DNA from: Euptelea pleiosperma
Taxonomy: Eukaryota > Streptophyta > Magnoliopsida > Ranunculales > Eupteleaceae
Direction: 5' to 3'
Length of the DNA stretch: 64,000 nucleotides
Assembly: GCA_035048495.1 (NCBI GenBank)
Contig: CM068541.1
Coordinates: 2,797,929 to 2,861,928 of the forward strand
Position numbers and translations under genes: made by a program. The first letter of the stretch is position 1. Each line of letters starts with the position of its first letter. Positions 28,201-39,549 of this stretch are shown piece by piece. The notes beneath the pieces were generated by a model. That model saw only the letters and a list, made by a program, of their open reading frames with translations. It was not told where the DNA came from and did not search any database.

Positions 28201-28208
28201 TTTTTTTT
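28201..28208 (+). terminator. Pol III T-run terminator of tRNA-Glu
   Basis: Eight consecutive T residues start five bases after the tRNA 3' end. Confidence 0.8.
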
Positions 28209-28222
28209 CACCAAAAGAAAAA

Positions 28223-29100
28223 CATCAGTATTGGTTTAGGCCCATCATGGCCCGTAATATTTTGGTGCAACCCTCAGTATTAAGCCCACATGATCTCGTA
28301 AGTTTACCTGATGCAATACACCAACTTGTATTGGTCGGGCTTTTCTAGGTTTTCTGGGCCGGGCTTGAGTTCAGGCTGGGTTTAGGTATCATGCTGCGCT
28401 CAGGGAGGATTTGGGCCTGAGGTTCAGATTTTTGGGCCGGGCTAGCCTAGAACTTGGGCTCGGACCAGGTTTTATCCGAAAAATCAGGGTGGTCTCGAGC
28501 AGTGTTTTAGGCTTGGAAAATCCATCACATGTCCTTCCATGCAAACAGGCCCTTAACATCAGCATTGGTTTAGGCCCATCATGGCCGGTAACACTTTGGT
28601 GCAAGCCTCAGTATCAAGCCCACCATCCACAGTTCTAAGTATTATCACAGAGAGCAATTATAGGTCAAATCCTTCATAAATGGGGCATGATCTCGTAATT
28701 TTGACTGATGCAATACACCAACCAACTTGTATTGGTCGACATCCATTGACCAAGGCATGCGGACCATTTCGATCGATTGAGGGATCATTACTGATGGTTT
28801 ACTATATTATTATGGGCTAGTTTAACAGATGCTTGGACATAGCCCCAATAAGCCCAATCACACTATATACAAGGGTACATGAGGTCTACCCGGAGAATTT
28901 CGGGTTCAGATTGGGTTTTTCTTGGTTTTCTGGGCCGGGCTTGACCGCTTGAGTTCAGGCTGGGTTTCGATATCAGGCTGCACTCAGGGGGGACCTGGGC
29001 TTTGGGATCAGATTTTCTGGCCTGGCTAGTCCAAAACTTGGCTCGGACCAGGTTTTATCAGAAAAAATCAGGGCGGTCTGGAGCTGTGTTTTGGGCGTGG
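28223..29100. repeat. Diverged local duplication
   Basis: Three successive blocks recur in order. Block 1 is 28223-28290 against 28556-28625 (GGTTTAGGCCCATCATGGCC). Block 2 is 28289-28340 against 28686-28740 (CATGATCTCGTAA, then GATGCAATACACCAAC). Block 3 is 28345-28510 against 28915-29100 (TTTTCTGGGCCGGGCTTGA). The second copy has about 165 extra bases between blocks 2 and 3. The DNA is non-coding. Confidence 0.75.
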
Positions 29101-29689
29101 CCGGGAATTTACACCCCTAATTGTCCTTAGTCTCCTGATTCAACCGTTTTTACCTGTCAAGAACAAAAATGGAAGGGCCATTTTAGTAATTTACCCTTTA
29201 TTAAGTTGGTATTAATTTGGCTTCATATAAAGATTTCTCAAAACGGGCCCATGTACAGAATTGACTAAAATTACAGCCCATGTTGCATCATCTTCTTAAT
29301 TTAAGATAAATTAGTGGGCCAGCCCAAAAGAGTATCTCATCGACAAGTGTGCCATAGGAGGTCATACAACTTTTCTTGGGCCAATAACCATTTATTAAAT
29401 AAACACGTCGGATATAGTAGGTGCGATCCTAATCACGTTCAAGTATGTTGGGGCCTGCCTAGAATGTTGTAGATGCTAACGTTGTCCCATTTTAAAAAGT
29501 AAGCTAAAAAGATAGCATTCCCACCAAATATATAGTATGCTTATCTCTTAAAATAGTGGGCCCTACTTCATGTATCATAATATTTGATAAATGCATTAAT
29601 AAATAATAATAATAATTGGATAAAGCAAAGGGCTTTTAGATATGCAACAACAGGTAGCTTTTTAAGTGACCACCGCTTCTATTGGAGCA

Positions 29690-30028
29690 AATTTTGATCC
29701 TACCCCTCCAAAAAATGCCACATGGCAACTGATTCTGGCCCACTTACCCACTGAGTCATGAATGTTTGGCCTACCAAGGTGGACCTATGCACTAAAATCA
29801 CCTCATTGGTGATTTCTGACCATTGAGTTTGAACATTTTTCATGGGGCCGGGTGATTTCTAGTCGTTGAATTCGAGCATTTTTTTTTGGATACTGAAAAC
29901 AGCTATAGATCACCAATCAGGCTAATTTTTGGTGTGTAGGTCCACCAAGAGATGAGCTAAACGTTCACAAGTCAGTGGGGGGTCGGATGAGAGTACCACG
30001 TGGCACTTTAGGAGAAAAAAGATTAAAG
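29690..30028. mobile_element. Foldback MITE-like element, 'GGCCCACTGACCCAT' family, copy C
   Basis: The left arm has AAAATGCCACATGGCA, then GGCCCACTTACCCA. The right arm has AGTCAGTGGGGGGTC, then TACCACGTGGCACTTT. The inner part has GGTGATTTCT and ATCACCAATCAGGCT in opposite orientations. It lies about 190 bp upstream of the CXXS1 TATA box, so it could affect that promoter. Confidence 0.7.
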
Positions 30029-30217
30029 TTTGCTTCTTCCTTGTATGAGCAGAAAAAATTACTCTTTACTTCTAGATATGCCGAAACTACAATAGTTAGC
30101 TGTCAAGCGAAGGTAGGACCAAAAAGATTTCCGCTTCCAGATATGTTAGAGCTCTCAAGCGGGCCCTACTCTAAAACCAGCAGCTCCCCCGGTTAAACCA
30201 CCATACTCAAAACCCTC

Positions 30218-30225
30218 TATAAATA
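30218..30225 (+). promoter_or_regulatory. TATA box of the CXXS1 gene
   Basis: TATAAATA, 43 bp before the start codon, followed by a GAA/GGA-rich leader (30231-30266). Confidence 0.7.
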
Positions 30226-30267
30226 AGACCCAAAGAAGAAGAAGAAGAGGAGGAGGAAGAAGAAGAG

Positions 30268-31363
30268 ATGGAAGGTCATGATGAACAGGTTGTTAGATCA
30301 AGGGTTATGAAGGTGGACACAGAGGAATCATGGGATTTCCTTGTGACTCAAGCAAACAATCGAAGCTGCCCTGTAAGTCCCTCAACTTTGTAGCCGTGTT
30401 TCATTTTTGTTATGTGGGTGGGGTACCTACCTGCAGGTATTTCGGACCCGGTCAATTCTGACGGTTGGATTGATATCTTTCAAGGGGGCGAGGCAAGACT
30501 GAAATCATGATCACGACCTTGCCTCCCCTTATTTTCTTATTTATTTATTTAATTATATTTATTTTAGGTTGTGGTACATTTTACTGCTGCCTGGTGCATG
30601 CCGTCCGTTGCTATGAACCCAGCTTTTGAAGAGCTGGCTTTGACTTACCGGGATGTTTTGTTTCTCATGGTTGATGTGGATGACGTGAAGGTAAATATGA
30701 TCTTGTAGTTGTAGAACGGGAAAAAAAAAAAAAACACACCCATCACCTAATAAAGACACATAAGGTGGTGGGCTCCAACCAATATCTATCTGATGATCAA
30801 GATCATTCAATGATGCTGATTGCGACCAACACAAAATTTTGATGAAAGCTATTCATGCTGTATATCGTTTCTCTATCGACGAAGCCTTCAAATATTTCCA
30901 AGTCCCAAACTTGGTGTGTCTGCTTTTGACTTGCCAGTGAATGATTGGCCAACCCCTTGATGCATGAACCTAGACCAAATATCAGTCCAGTAGCTGATTC
31001 CTAAAATTAGCGTTTGATTTCCAAGCCCATGAAGAAAAAAAATGATTAAATCAAACGGCTAAGAATCACCTATGAGGCTAATTCTTCATGTATACAAGGT
31101 TTCCTCTTATTCAAATGAACTAACAAACAAAATTGAATAGGTTTTTGTTTTTGTATTTTTCTGGCCGGTAAGAGAGTTACATAAGTTGAGTAAGTTTGTT
31201 TGTGTAGGAGGTGGCATCGAAGATGGAAATAAAAGCCATGCCGACGTTTTTGTTGATGAAGGAGGGTACCCAAGTAGATAAGCTCGTAGGTGCTAATCCT
31301 GAGGAGATAAGGAAAAGGATTGATGGTTTTATTCAGTCCATTCGTTCATTTAAACTTACTTGA
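30268..31363 (+). CDS. CXXS1: Monocysteinic thioredoxin, CXXS1 type
   Basis: Three exons (30268-30372, 30568-30690, 31208-31363) encode 127 residues of one thioredoxin fold. The active site is W44-C45-M46-P47-S48, so the resolving Cys is replaced by Ser. This is the hallmark of the plant CXXS group, whose members favour disulfide-isomerase-like or mixed-disulfide chemistry over normal reductase activity. The cis-proline is P88 in KAMPTF, and KLVGANPEEI matches Arabidopsis CXXS1 closely. There is no signal or transit peptide, so it is likely cytosolic. The N-terminus is about ten residues longer than Arabidopsis CXXS1; the second Met at residue 14 aligns near that start. Intron 2 (517 bp) holds a MITE fragment. 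Confidence 0.95.
30870..31095. mobile_element. Foldback MITE-like fragment in CXXS1 intron 2 (copy D)
   Basis: Degenerate arms with CCAGTGAATGATTGGCCAAC on the left and AATCACCTATGAGGCTAATT on the right, recognisable as the 'GGCCCACTGACCCAT' family. Confidence 0.5.
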
Positions 31364-33170
31364 ATGAAGTGTGGATATATGTTCTACCAAATCCCCCCCA
31401 CCAAAAAACAAAAAAATGAAAAAAAAATAAAAAAAAAGTGTGGATATGTACGATTAAAACATGTTGTGTGTTATGTTTTGTAGTGGTTGTGGGGTTTGAG
31501 ATGGCTTCTGAGAGTTGAACAGTGATATTCCCCTTTTATTTATGAGAGTTACTTGAATTGTTTGTTTATACAATTTTTTTTTTTTTTTTTCCTTTTTGGG
31601 ATATGGCCCGGCCAAGAGATTGCTTGAAAAATGAACAGTGTGGACTCTAGAAGTCTAAATTGACGAATTGGTGAGATTTACATATGGTTATGGTGCTGAA
31701 CATCCAAGCTTGGTGGTGCCGACCCCACAATTTTCTTTCGAATGGTTACTGGGCAATCTGGGTTTTGCATTTGGTATTCAAATTACAAAATAAAGAAAGG
31801 GAGTAAGCTGACTCCAACATGTCTAAAAGAAACCATGGGTTTTGCATAATTTGAACTTTTGAAATTTTTTTTTGTAAGCACATATATATTTGAACTTTTG
31901 ACTGTTAATATCAGCACATATTTGTTCCAATGGATGATTCAATATGCACGTGCTTACAAGGATGCGATATAAGAGGTAGGGCAATGATGCATACTCAACA
32001 CTTGGATGATATAAGAAACATAGGATTGGAGGTTAAGAGATAAATCCGTAAGACATGATTTTGATGTCGTAAGAAGCCACGGAGGTGCTTTGTCAATTTC
32101 ATCCTTTTATCGACATGACGTTGATGCATAAATATGTCCTGGGGACTAACAAATTAAGAGAGAAGAGTACACGAATGAACAATCAACACCTGTGACCAAT
32201 CAATATGGTCATATGTGCCATGTCATTTTCACATGGGATGATGATATTTTGGTTATTTCGCCTTTTAGACCCGGGTCTATAAATACCCCAAAAGTGGAAA
32301 GAAGAGAGGACACACTTTTCCTGAAGACTGAATATCTTTTTTTTTTTTCTCTATCTAATTTCATATTCTCTCTACGTCCAGCTGTCCTGATATCTTATGT
32401 TCTCTTAGTCTGACTAATACGGAACTTGAAAGTCTAATAACCTAGTTTAGGCGGGTATCGGCTTAGACTACCTTTTCCCGCTCATTAGACATCTTTAACT
32501 TGCCTTATCCTCCATAATTTACAATTCCAATAGTTAACATCAACACAGATTTGTTTGGCTCACCTCCCCACCAATTTTAATTCTATATAGCACAGAGTAT
32601 GTTTCGGGAAAGAGGGAAGATTGCATGAGATACTCCTTGATAAGTGTAGATGTCCACGGTCAAATGACACAGTGGACCAGGAGATGGGGAGTAAGTCAGT
32701 TTTTTAATTGAATTGATATGAAATTGTGCACAGGGCTGTTGGGATGAAATTGTACATGAATCTCCTCCTGTTCTCTGTGTGATGTGCATGATGTTTACGT
32801 TGATTTGTGATTGATGTGCGTGATGTTTACGTTTATTTGTGATTACACGTTTTATTCTTGCAGTTAAAACTTGCTAAGAGAGACAACGATGGTGGTATAC
32901 GCTCGCAAAGGAAGCCCTTTCTTAATTTATCGTTTCAAAGGATCCTGATTGCTAATGTATTGAACCTGAATGATGTCCAGATGCAGTGCTAGTGTTAACC
33001 TACAACTCTTTTACTTATCGACGTTAATTCAGCAAAAAAAAAAAAATAAAAAAAATAAACAGCCCGGTTTGTTTGTTTCCTTGGGTATACCATTAAAACC
33101 GGATCATCTAAAACAGTCCAAAAATCCACATCAGCAATGATCACATGCAGTAAATGCTCCATGCAAAAAA
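31364..33170. other. Gene-free interval downstream of CXXS1
   Basis: The CXXS1 3' UTR (with A-rich and T-rich runs at 31390-31440 and 31573-31590) is followed by unrecognised AT-rich intergenic DNA. No coding region is supported. Confidence 0.5.
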
Positions 33171-33670
33171 TTTACTGGAAAATTTTCGTATAGCATGTAC
33201 CATGTCACAGCTCTTTTGGGACCCACTTACCCATAAATGATATTGCCACCCTTGATGGACCTACACACCAACAATCAGCCACTAGTGACCTCTGGCCATT
33301 TTTGTACGTATAACCAAGAAAATGGAATAAAACTTCCATCACACGAAATTGTAAATCACACAAAACACAGCCAATGAGTTCTCGGCACGTACACAAGTGC
33401 TTTGCAACGTACCCATGTGCTTTTGCTTTTTAGGTGTACGTGCCGAGAACTCATTGGCTGTGTTTTGTGTGATTTGCAATCCCATTGTGATGGAAGTTTT
33501 ACTCAAGAAAATGCTCCATTACAACGGCTAGAAATTACCCCACTGAAAAAGGTGGAATCCAATGTTAGAGATCATCAATTAGTTAGATTGTCTTTGGTGT
33601 CTAGGTCCATAAGGGGGTTTGACAGTGGGCTGGAAAGAGTGTGCCACGTGTTACATTTTTAAGCCCCTCA
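33170..33670. mobile_element. Foldback MITE-like element, copy E, with a perfect 42-bp hairpin core
   Basis: The outer arms carry family words (GGGACCCACTTACCCATAAA on the left; GACAGTGGGCTGGAAAGAGT on the right). The centre has perfect inverted repeats at 33353-33394 and 33434-33475 around a 39-base loop. Weaker pairing extends out to about 33330 and 33505. Confidence 0.75.
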
Positions 33671-34147
33671 CGAAAACGCAGAAACAAAAGAGGTACTACT
33701 AGGACCCAACAATAAATTCCTAGGTTAAGATGCCATCAGTACTATTTAGTCTATTTTAGTTAAAAGTGGTCTGATTCATCAAATCCTCAATTTAAGGAAT
33801 CCATTTCATCAGGGACGCTCGCGGACGTCCCTATAAGCCACGAAGCACACTCTCGGGCTGTGTTTGGTAGCACACCTTCCTCTTGGCTGAAAGTGTGCGT
33901 CTTGGTTGATGATAAGTATGTATTTGGGTCACCAAGGCACACACTTTCAAAGTGGACCTTGAAGATGTGCGAAAGTGAACCTTCAAAGGTTCACCTCCCC
34001 TCCGGTCTTCGAAGACTTATGTACTTTGAAGGTTCACCCTCCACCCCCAATCCCAATGGACTTAGCCCACCTAATGTGTGGCCCAGTTATGATGTATGGG
34101 CCCACTTGACATATAACACATGTATGATCTATCAAAGTCATCTATTA

Positions 34148-36649
34148 TCTATACTAAAGCTCGACCCTGCTGAGGTGGCGCTTTCTCCAGCTTTTTCGTT
34201 TATCCCAAAAACACCCCTACACAGAATATCTCTCTTTCTAATCCCGTCCCCTCTCTTTAATTTCTTTATTAATTCTCAAATTCTCTCTCATCTCCAATTA
34301 ATTCCGAAACGTCTTCTCTCTTTCCAATCCTACGACTCTCCATCTCCTTATTTCATTCATTAATTCCTAAATTTCTAACCGATGCATTAAGAAATCTATT
34401 TTGGTTTGTTTCCAAAATCAATGCATTAATTATGACCGTTCTCTCTTCCTAAACAATGAATTAAGAAAATCAATGTGATTTGTTTCCATAACCGATGCAT
34501 TAAGAAATACATTTTGGTTTGTTTCCAAAACCAATGCATTAATTTCGACCGTTCTCTTTTCGTAACCGATGCATTAAAAAAATCAATGTGATTTGTTTCC
34601 ATAACCGATGCATTACAAAATCTAAAGGTTTCCATACGCAAAGGTATTCTGATTTTTAGAATTTCATTTTAGTTGCTTTCAATAACCGCATCATTAAGAA
34701 ATATAATTAAGATTTTCATATGGAAAGGTAACCTCCATATGAAAATTCTCGTGCCTTTCCCTCTCCCTCTATCTTAAAATATTTAAATATCTCCCTCTTT
34801 CTTTTGGTTGATGAGTTCCATTTTTTAGGCAACTCAAATGGTTTCCCGTCAATTTTTTCTCTCTCTTTCGTTAAAAAATATATAGATTTTTTTTTCCAAT
34901 TGAATATATTGATTATGTATAATTTTTTAGAGAAAAAAATATATTCTGATATGACTATATTTTTTCAGGTTTATTCAAGCTTTTGAGACAAACATTTGAT
35001 TTGTTGAAACAAAAAATAACCAATCTTTGCAATGATCCCCTGTCAGCGGTTCAGCGCGACTGCAAAAAGACAAATATTAGGGTAGCTATTCGAAATCCTG
35101 ATGAAAAAATGTGTTAGAGATCTCCCCAAGGAGCACGTATGCATACTTTTCTTCTTCTTTTTTCCCTTCTTTATTCATATTTTTTTCTCAAGGAGAAGTG
35201 AGGTCAGACCAAAGGCATAAAAATGGTGCTTGAGGCATGCCCGTCATGAGTTTACATATTTTTTTTAATTTATTTTGAAATGTTTCTAAGCATTTTTTTT
35301 CAACACTTCGCTCGCACACATCTCGGTTCTCACTCGTTTGGAAACAGTGTTTGTAAGAATAGGGGATGTGATGATGCAAAGCTTAGGGCTACATGCATAC
35401 ACAGTATTCTAGATCTATTTTAGAAGAGGGGAGCGTACTACAGTTATTTTGAGGAACGAAGATCACCCCATCTTCAAATAGAAATGAAGAGGATGATCGA
35501 AGTCATTAATTTAGTCGAAGGTCGAGTTTGCATGGAGTTGCTCGATTTATTCGGAGAGCGAGCAATCGTTAAATGAGGAAGCCGTCGATGCATGCTTGGT
35601 AAGAGAAATGGCATGTTAGCCACCACTACACATGTCCCTACGATAAGAATTTTGGTTGGCGTTCTTCGGGTTCCAGCATAAAAATCAGCTTGATTTGTGA
35701 TCTCTATCCATTGAATCTAGAACTCAAAAAGAAGAAATCCAATATAAAGATGTTACCAAATGAAAATGCTCGAATCCTACAACTAGCTCGAGATCACCAA
35801 TTAGGCTGATTTGTGGCATCAACGGGTGGACCAATCATTAATGAGTTAATGTTGTAAACCATTATATACAAAATTATATAGAGTTGTAATTTTACATGTA
35901 TCAATTATATAACTATATTTTAATCCTATCCTAACGCTCTATCATATTATAGACCATTAATGGTCATTTAGAAACATAATATCGTGATATAAGTAGCATA
36001 GGTGGCGGGTCTCACAAATCGCAATTATCATGATCTAAAGCAAGAGCGAGGAGCCATGTAATCAGATCACGATTATTGAATATATAACATGTATAACTTT
36101 TTTTTTACACAACTTCATATTTTATTAAGGTGTATATTTCAGTTATAGTAAATTTATTTAAATAAAAGTAGATAGGTGACAAAATTGAATGGTTTAAACG
36201 CTAAATGTTGATTTTGGTTTAACTAGCCAGTACAAATGGGGTTAATGATTGAGAGTGGTTAATTTTTTAATAAAATTCATGGTTAATGTTCACTCATATC
36301 AATTGAACTGACTAGTTCGATATGGTTTTCAAACATTGGTTTCTATCATCGCCAACATAGACTTCTACTCATAAAATGCACTTCATACATCAATAATTCT
36401 ACTGCAAATCTTAAAATAACTCACAGAGGGGATTGGTTAACAAAAGAGTCTTAAGTGATTTCACATTTGGAATAAAACGGGATTCGCTCTAGATGCCTAC
36501 ATCACAAAAAGCTAATAAATACAACTATTCTCACAAGAATTTCTTATATTGATTTAATTTATATTATTTTTTATTTTTGTATTTCCTTGCTTAACAAAAT
36601 AAGGCATTGTTATTTATGCCTGTGCTTTAGCACGGGTGTTGATTACTAG
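34148..36649 (+). mobile_element. Non-autonomous Helitron
   Basis: The 5' end TCTATACTAAAGC follows an A at 34147. The 3' end CTAG at 36646-36649 precedes a T at 36650, which is the A/T insertion preference of Helitrons. Nine bases before the CTAG is a stem-loop at 36619-36636 (CCTGTGC, loop TTTA, GCACGGG). These are the three diagnostic terminal features. The 2.5-kb interior has no Rep/helicase coding sequence, so it depends on factors supplied elsewhere. It contains a GATGCATTAA minisatellite and fragments of the local foldback family. Confidence 0.85.
34377..34625. repeat. GATGCATTAA minisatellite inside the Helitron
   Basis: The phrase CCGATGCATTAA or CCAATGCATTAA recurs at uneven spacing of roughly 40-75 bp, joined by TTGGTTTGTTTCCA and GACCGTTCTC. 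It forms a degenerate tandem array. Confidence 0.7.
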
Positions 36650-36894
36650 TCCCTCTATTATTTGTGACTCACATATGAACCATCAACTTACATTCATATG
36701 TGGAGCCCACATGATTTATTGACCCCATTAACATGTGGAGCCCACATGATTTATCAATTCTAGTTATTTTGTGCAACCCACAAGAACTATCGATATTTGT
36801 TCTTACGTTGGGCCCGCGCGATCTATCATCATATGGTGATGTGGACCTTCAAGACAAACGTCCTTCGGACGCACTACCAAACACAGCCTTAAAG

Positions 36895-37545
36895 ACCAAT
36901 TACCATATGGATGTTTGGCTCATCGCCACCAAAAATCAACCTGATTGGTGATTAGTTCTAACCGGCTAACCCAAATAATGCCGGAATCTCAAGCTTAAAA
37001 ATCATCTCTAAAAGGACTAAAATCCATTTGATTTTTGGTCAGTAGGTCTACCTAGGGATGGGACAAAATCTGTACGTCCAGTTATCTCTAAGATTGTCAA
37101 CATGGCTTACACGGACGCCCGTGATCAAAGACGTTCGTGAGAAATAAAGTGGACTACAATTTAAGGCTTAGGTCCTTCATCAACATTAAAGGCAGATCTG
37201 TGCTCTGTAGTTTTAGTGAAGAACAGGGGTATTTTCAAAGAGTATAACTTGGCTGACCGACCACAATATGAGACACTTGGCACACTCTTAGAGGATGGTG
37301 ACCGTATGGATGTTTGCCCAATCCCTAGGTGCATCTACAAACCAAAAATCAGCCTGATAAGTGAATTCAAACCTTTTGGTCTTTTTACCCAAATAATGGT
37401 CAATAATGTCAAATTCAACGGTTAAAAATCAACCCAAGAGAACGACTCAATCCAACGCTTAGAAATCACTAACCAGGTAAAGTTTCGGTATGTTTGTCCA
37501 TCTAGGGTTGGGCCAAAACATCCATACAGTCCGAAATCTTATGGT
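36895..37545. mobile_element. Two adjacent foldback MITE-like fragments (copies G and H)
   Basis: 36895-37150 and 37265-37545 each contain ATGTTTGGCTCAT/ATGTTTGCCCAAT, then AAAAATCA[AG]CCTGAT and an inverted counterpart (GGGTTGGGCCAAAACAT). Both are degenerate copies of the 'GGCCCACTGACCCAT' family, close upstream of the small membrane-protein gene. Confidence 0.55.
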
Positions 37546-37813
37546 CAATCAGCAATTTGCTGACCATCGATGGTCAGCAAAGTTCTAGTCTTTTCATTGT
37601 GCATCTCTGCAACTAAATGGATAAAAAACAGCTAAAGCTAACATTATTTTAGCAAAGTTCATCTTTACTTTTGTACTCCAAATGCAGACTTCTTCTTCTT
37701 CTTTGGATCCAAAACCATGAAAAGAAGAAGAAGAAGAAGCAGAACCCCTCTTTCCTAAACCACCCAACAGGAAAGAAAACCAGACTTGGTTTCAATTTCT
37801 CAGAAAAAGGAAA

Positions 37814-38053
37814 ATGTGTTATGTGGGCAAAGCAACAAAGATCTTTATCTTCATAGTTACCGTTCTGGTGGTGGTAGGCATGATCTTGGGCTTTGGGCTT
37901 TTTCGACATGGGCTTCAGAAGTCCCACAAATGCGACGGAGACGCCTGCCAGCCGCCCATTTTTCCTGACTCGAATCCATCCTACACGACAGCTGCGCCTA
38001 CGTACAGCCCGCCGAGTCCAGGCGTAGTTACTCAAGGTCCCGTGCATGCGTAG
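37814..38053 (+). CDS. Small single-pass membrane protein, plant-specific, unknown function
   Basis: A single-exon reading frame of 79 residues. Residues 8-30 ([20 protein letters not shown]) form one strong hydrophobic segment preceded by a short basic N-terminus. A basic stretch ([10 protein letters not shown]) and a Cys pair (CDGDAC) follow, and the tail is rich in Pro, Ser and Thr. I recall similar short plant proteins beginning [13 protein letters not shown], which supports this being real, but I know of no assigned function. It lies between GAA-rich runs in the likely 5' UTR (37687-37742) and 3' UTR (38142-38160). Confidence comes from the coherent membrane-protein layout and the remembered family, not from neighbours. 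Confidence 0.7.
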   Translation: MCYVGKATKIFIFIVTVLVVVGMILGFGLFRHGLQKSHKCDGDACQPPIFPDSNPSYTTAAPTYSPPSPGVVTQGPVHA

Positions 38054-38603
38054 TAGCTTAAACAGGTAGTGTGCTACATTATCCTTCCTAGTCTGAAGAC
38101 TGAACCTTTTTTTTTTTTTCCATTTTTTTCATGGGTGTATAGAAGAAGAAGAAGAAGAAGGTTGATTTCCGTTTTTTTTAATGGCGGTTTTGTTTCGAGT
38201 GTAGTGTAGTGGTTTGGGATGTTGGAGAGTAGTAATTTTGTTTTTGTTTTATTTAATATTTATTGAATGGGGCATGAAGAAGTGCTGAATTTAATAATTC
38301 ATCCCCTCAATATTTATGAAATTACCCAGGTGGGCCTAATTTTTGCTGTTGATTTCCCTTTCGTTACCAAATTACCCTCTAAAATCTGAATTGGATTTTA
38401 CAGATATCTTTGTTGATTCACTTGCAATGACGAAAGTGATCTCTTACTATATTTTTCGTCTTCTGTTTAACACTCGATCGCCTGCTTGGCAAACGAGGAG
38501 GGTGTCGAAGGATATACTTGACATTAAGTTGGTGTCATTGTAGTTTTCGGTCCGACTCTATTTGGAGATGAACCTACGAATAAAATGTCAAAGTTAGATA
38601 AAG

Positions 38604-38720
38604 TAGACATCTAATCCAATAATTAAGCAATTAACTAACGTTTTAAGTGGTCTGTTATAACATCATAACGGTCACTTAATATTACTGTTTTGACAATTAT
38701 AATGGTAACGGCTCACATCA
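38604..38720. repeat. TTATAACGG-family repeat, copy 2
   Basis: Contains CTGTTATAACATCATAACGG and TTATAATGGTAACGG within about 110 bp. Short and degenerate. Confidence 0.45.
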
Positions 38721-38903
38721 GTCACATCTGATATTCTTAAGTCTAGAAGGTTAGAATATTATTTTTTTCTACGGGTGGCATGTGCATTGCGCCTGAGTGA
38801 GCGTCTTGTGAAGCATTTGTGAGGGGGGTGTGCCCCAACCTAAGTTTTGGCTTTAATTTTTTAAAATAACCTTGATAACAGTAAATTTATATATAGGTCA
38901 GGA

Positions 38904-39275
38904 TCGGGAGACAACAATTTCATACAACATTTTTGACAACCAAAATTGGCACAGGCCAAAGTATAAATTAGAAGTCTTGGAATGGGGTGGCGAGGATGGT
39001 CTCTATAGTGAGGAGACCATCTTCACAAAAATTCAAATCAATCTGATATTTGTAGATCAGTTTACAAGTTGAAGAATTATGGACCGTTTATTTTTATCGT
39101 TAACTTGAAAACCACATTTGATGGGGGTTAGAAATTTCAGAATGTTCTGATTTTTTGTAGGGGTAATCTATATGACGAGCAGATCATCCTCACCAAAAAT
39201 CAGCTATCGATTCATCTTCCAGGTGGGTACGCCATTTTTGTTGTCAAAAATATTGTATGAAATTGTTGTCTCCGA
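38904..39275. mobile_element. Foldback MITE-like element, 'GATGAATCAATGGCTG' family, copy 2
   Basis: The terminal inverted repeats are about 45 bp. The left end starts TCGGGAGACAACAATTTCAT and the right end is its near-exact complement. The inner arms carry GATGGTCTCTATAGTGAG and CAGCTATCGATTCATCTTCC. This 372-bp copy shows the outer termini best. Confidence 0.8.
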
Positions 39276-39549
39276 TGGCTGAGATCCACTATGCTTCATA
39301 TCGCTGGCTGAGATTAACTCCCACCTAATTTTGACAAACACTTTGTCGGAAAGTGCCACGGGCACGGGCTACCTACGCATATATCAAGACAACTCAGTTG
39401 TATTCTCTTATCTTATCCATCCATCTAATGTGGACGGTTAGATAAAGAGTCGTTGAGATCAAATCCATCGATCTACTGTGTACGGTTAGATTTCAATCAC
39501 TCAATCCACTTCATTTGACCTAAATTTATTCAAAATTTAAATTTCAACA

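Larger units (their letters stand above)
28100..28232 (+). mobile_element. Short insert carrying the tRNA-Glu, flanked by 12-bp direct repeats
   Basis: AACATCAGCATT at 28100-28111 and AACATCAGTATT at 28221-28232 bracket a 109-bp segment made of an 11-bp leader, the tRNA gene, a T-run and an A-rich tail. A diverged neighbouring duplicate has the uninterrupted sequence AACATCAGCATT at 28555-28566. This looks like a retroposed or inserted tRNA cassette with its target-site duplication. Confidence 0.65.
33854..36893. mobile_element. TIR element split by a Helitron
   Basis: The left end GGCTGTGTTTGGTAG and the right end CTACCAAACACAGCC are perfect 15-bp inverted repeats. Without the Helitron at 34148-36649 the element would be about 538 bp and non-coding. 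No target-site duplication was recognised, so the superfamily is open. Confidence 0.6.

Noticed and set aside
33860..34363. Open frame of 167 codons
   Set aside because: Runs across the boundary of the TIR element and into the Helitron, with low-complexity Ser/Phe/Pro composition and no recognisable domain; not a gene.
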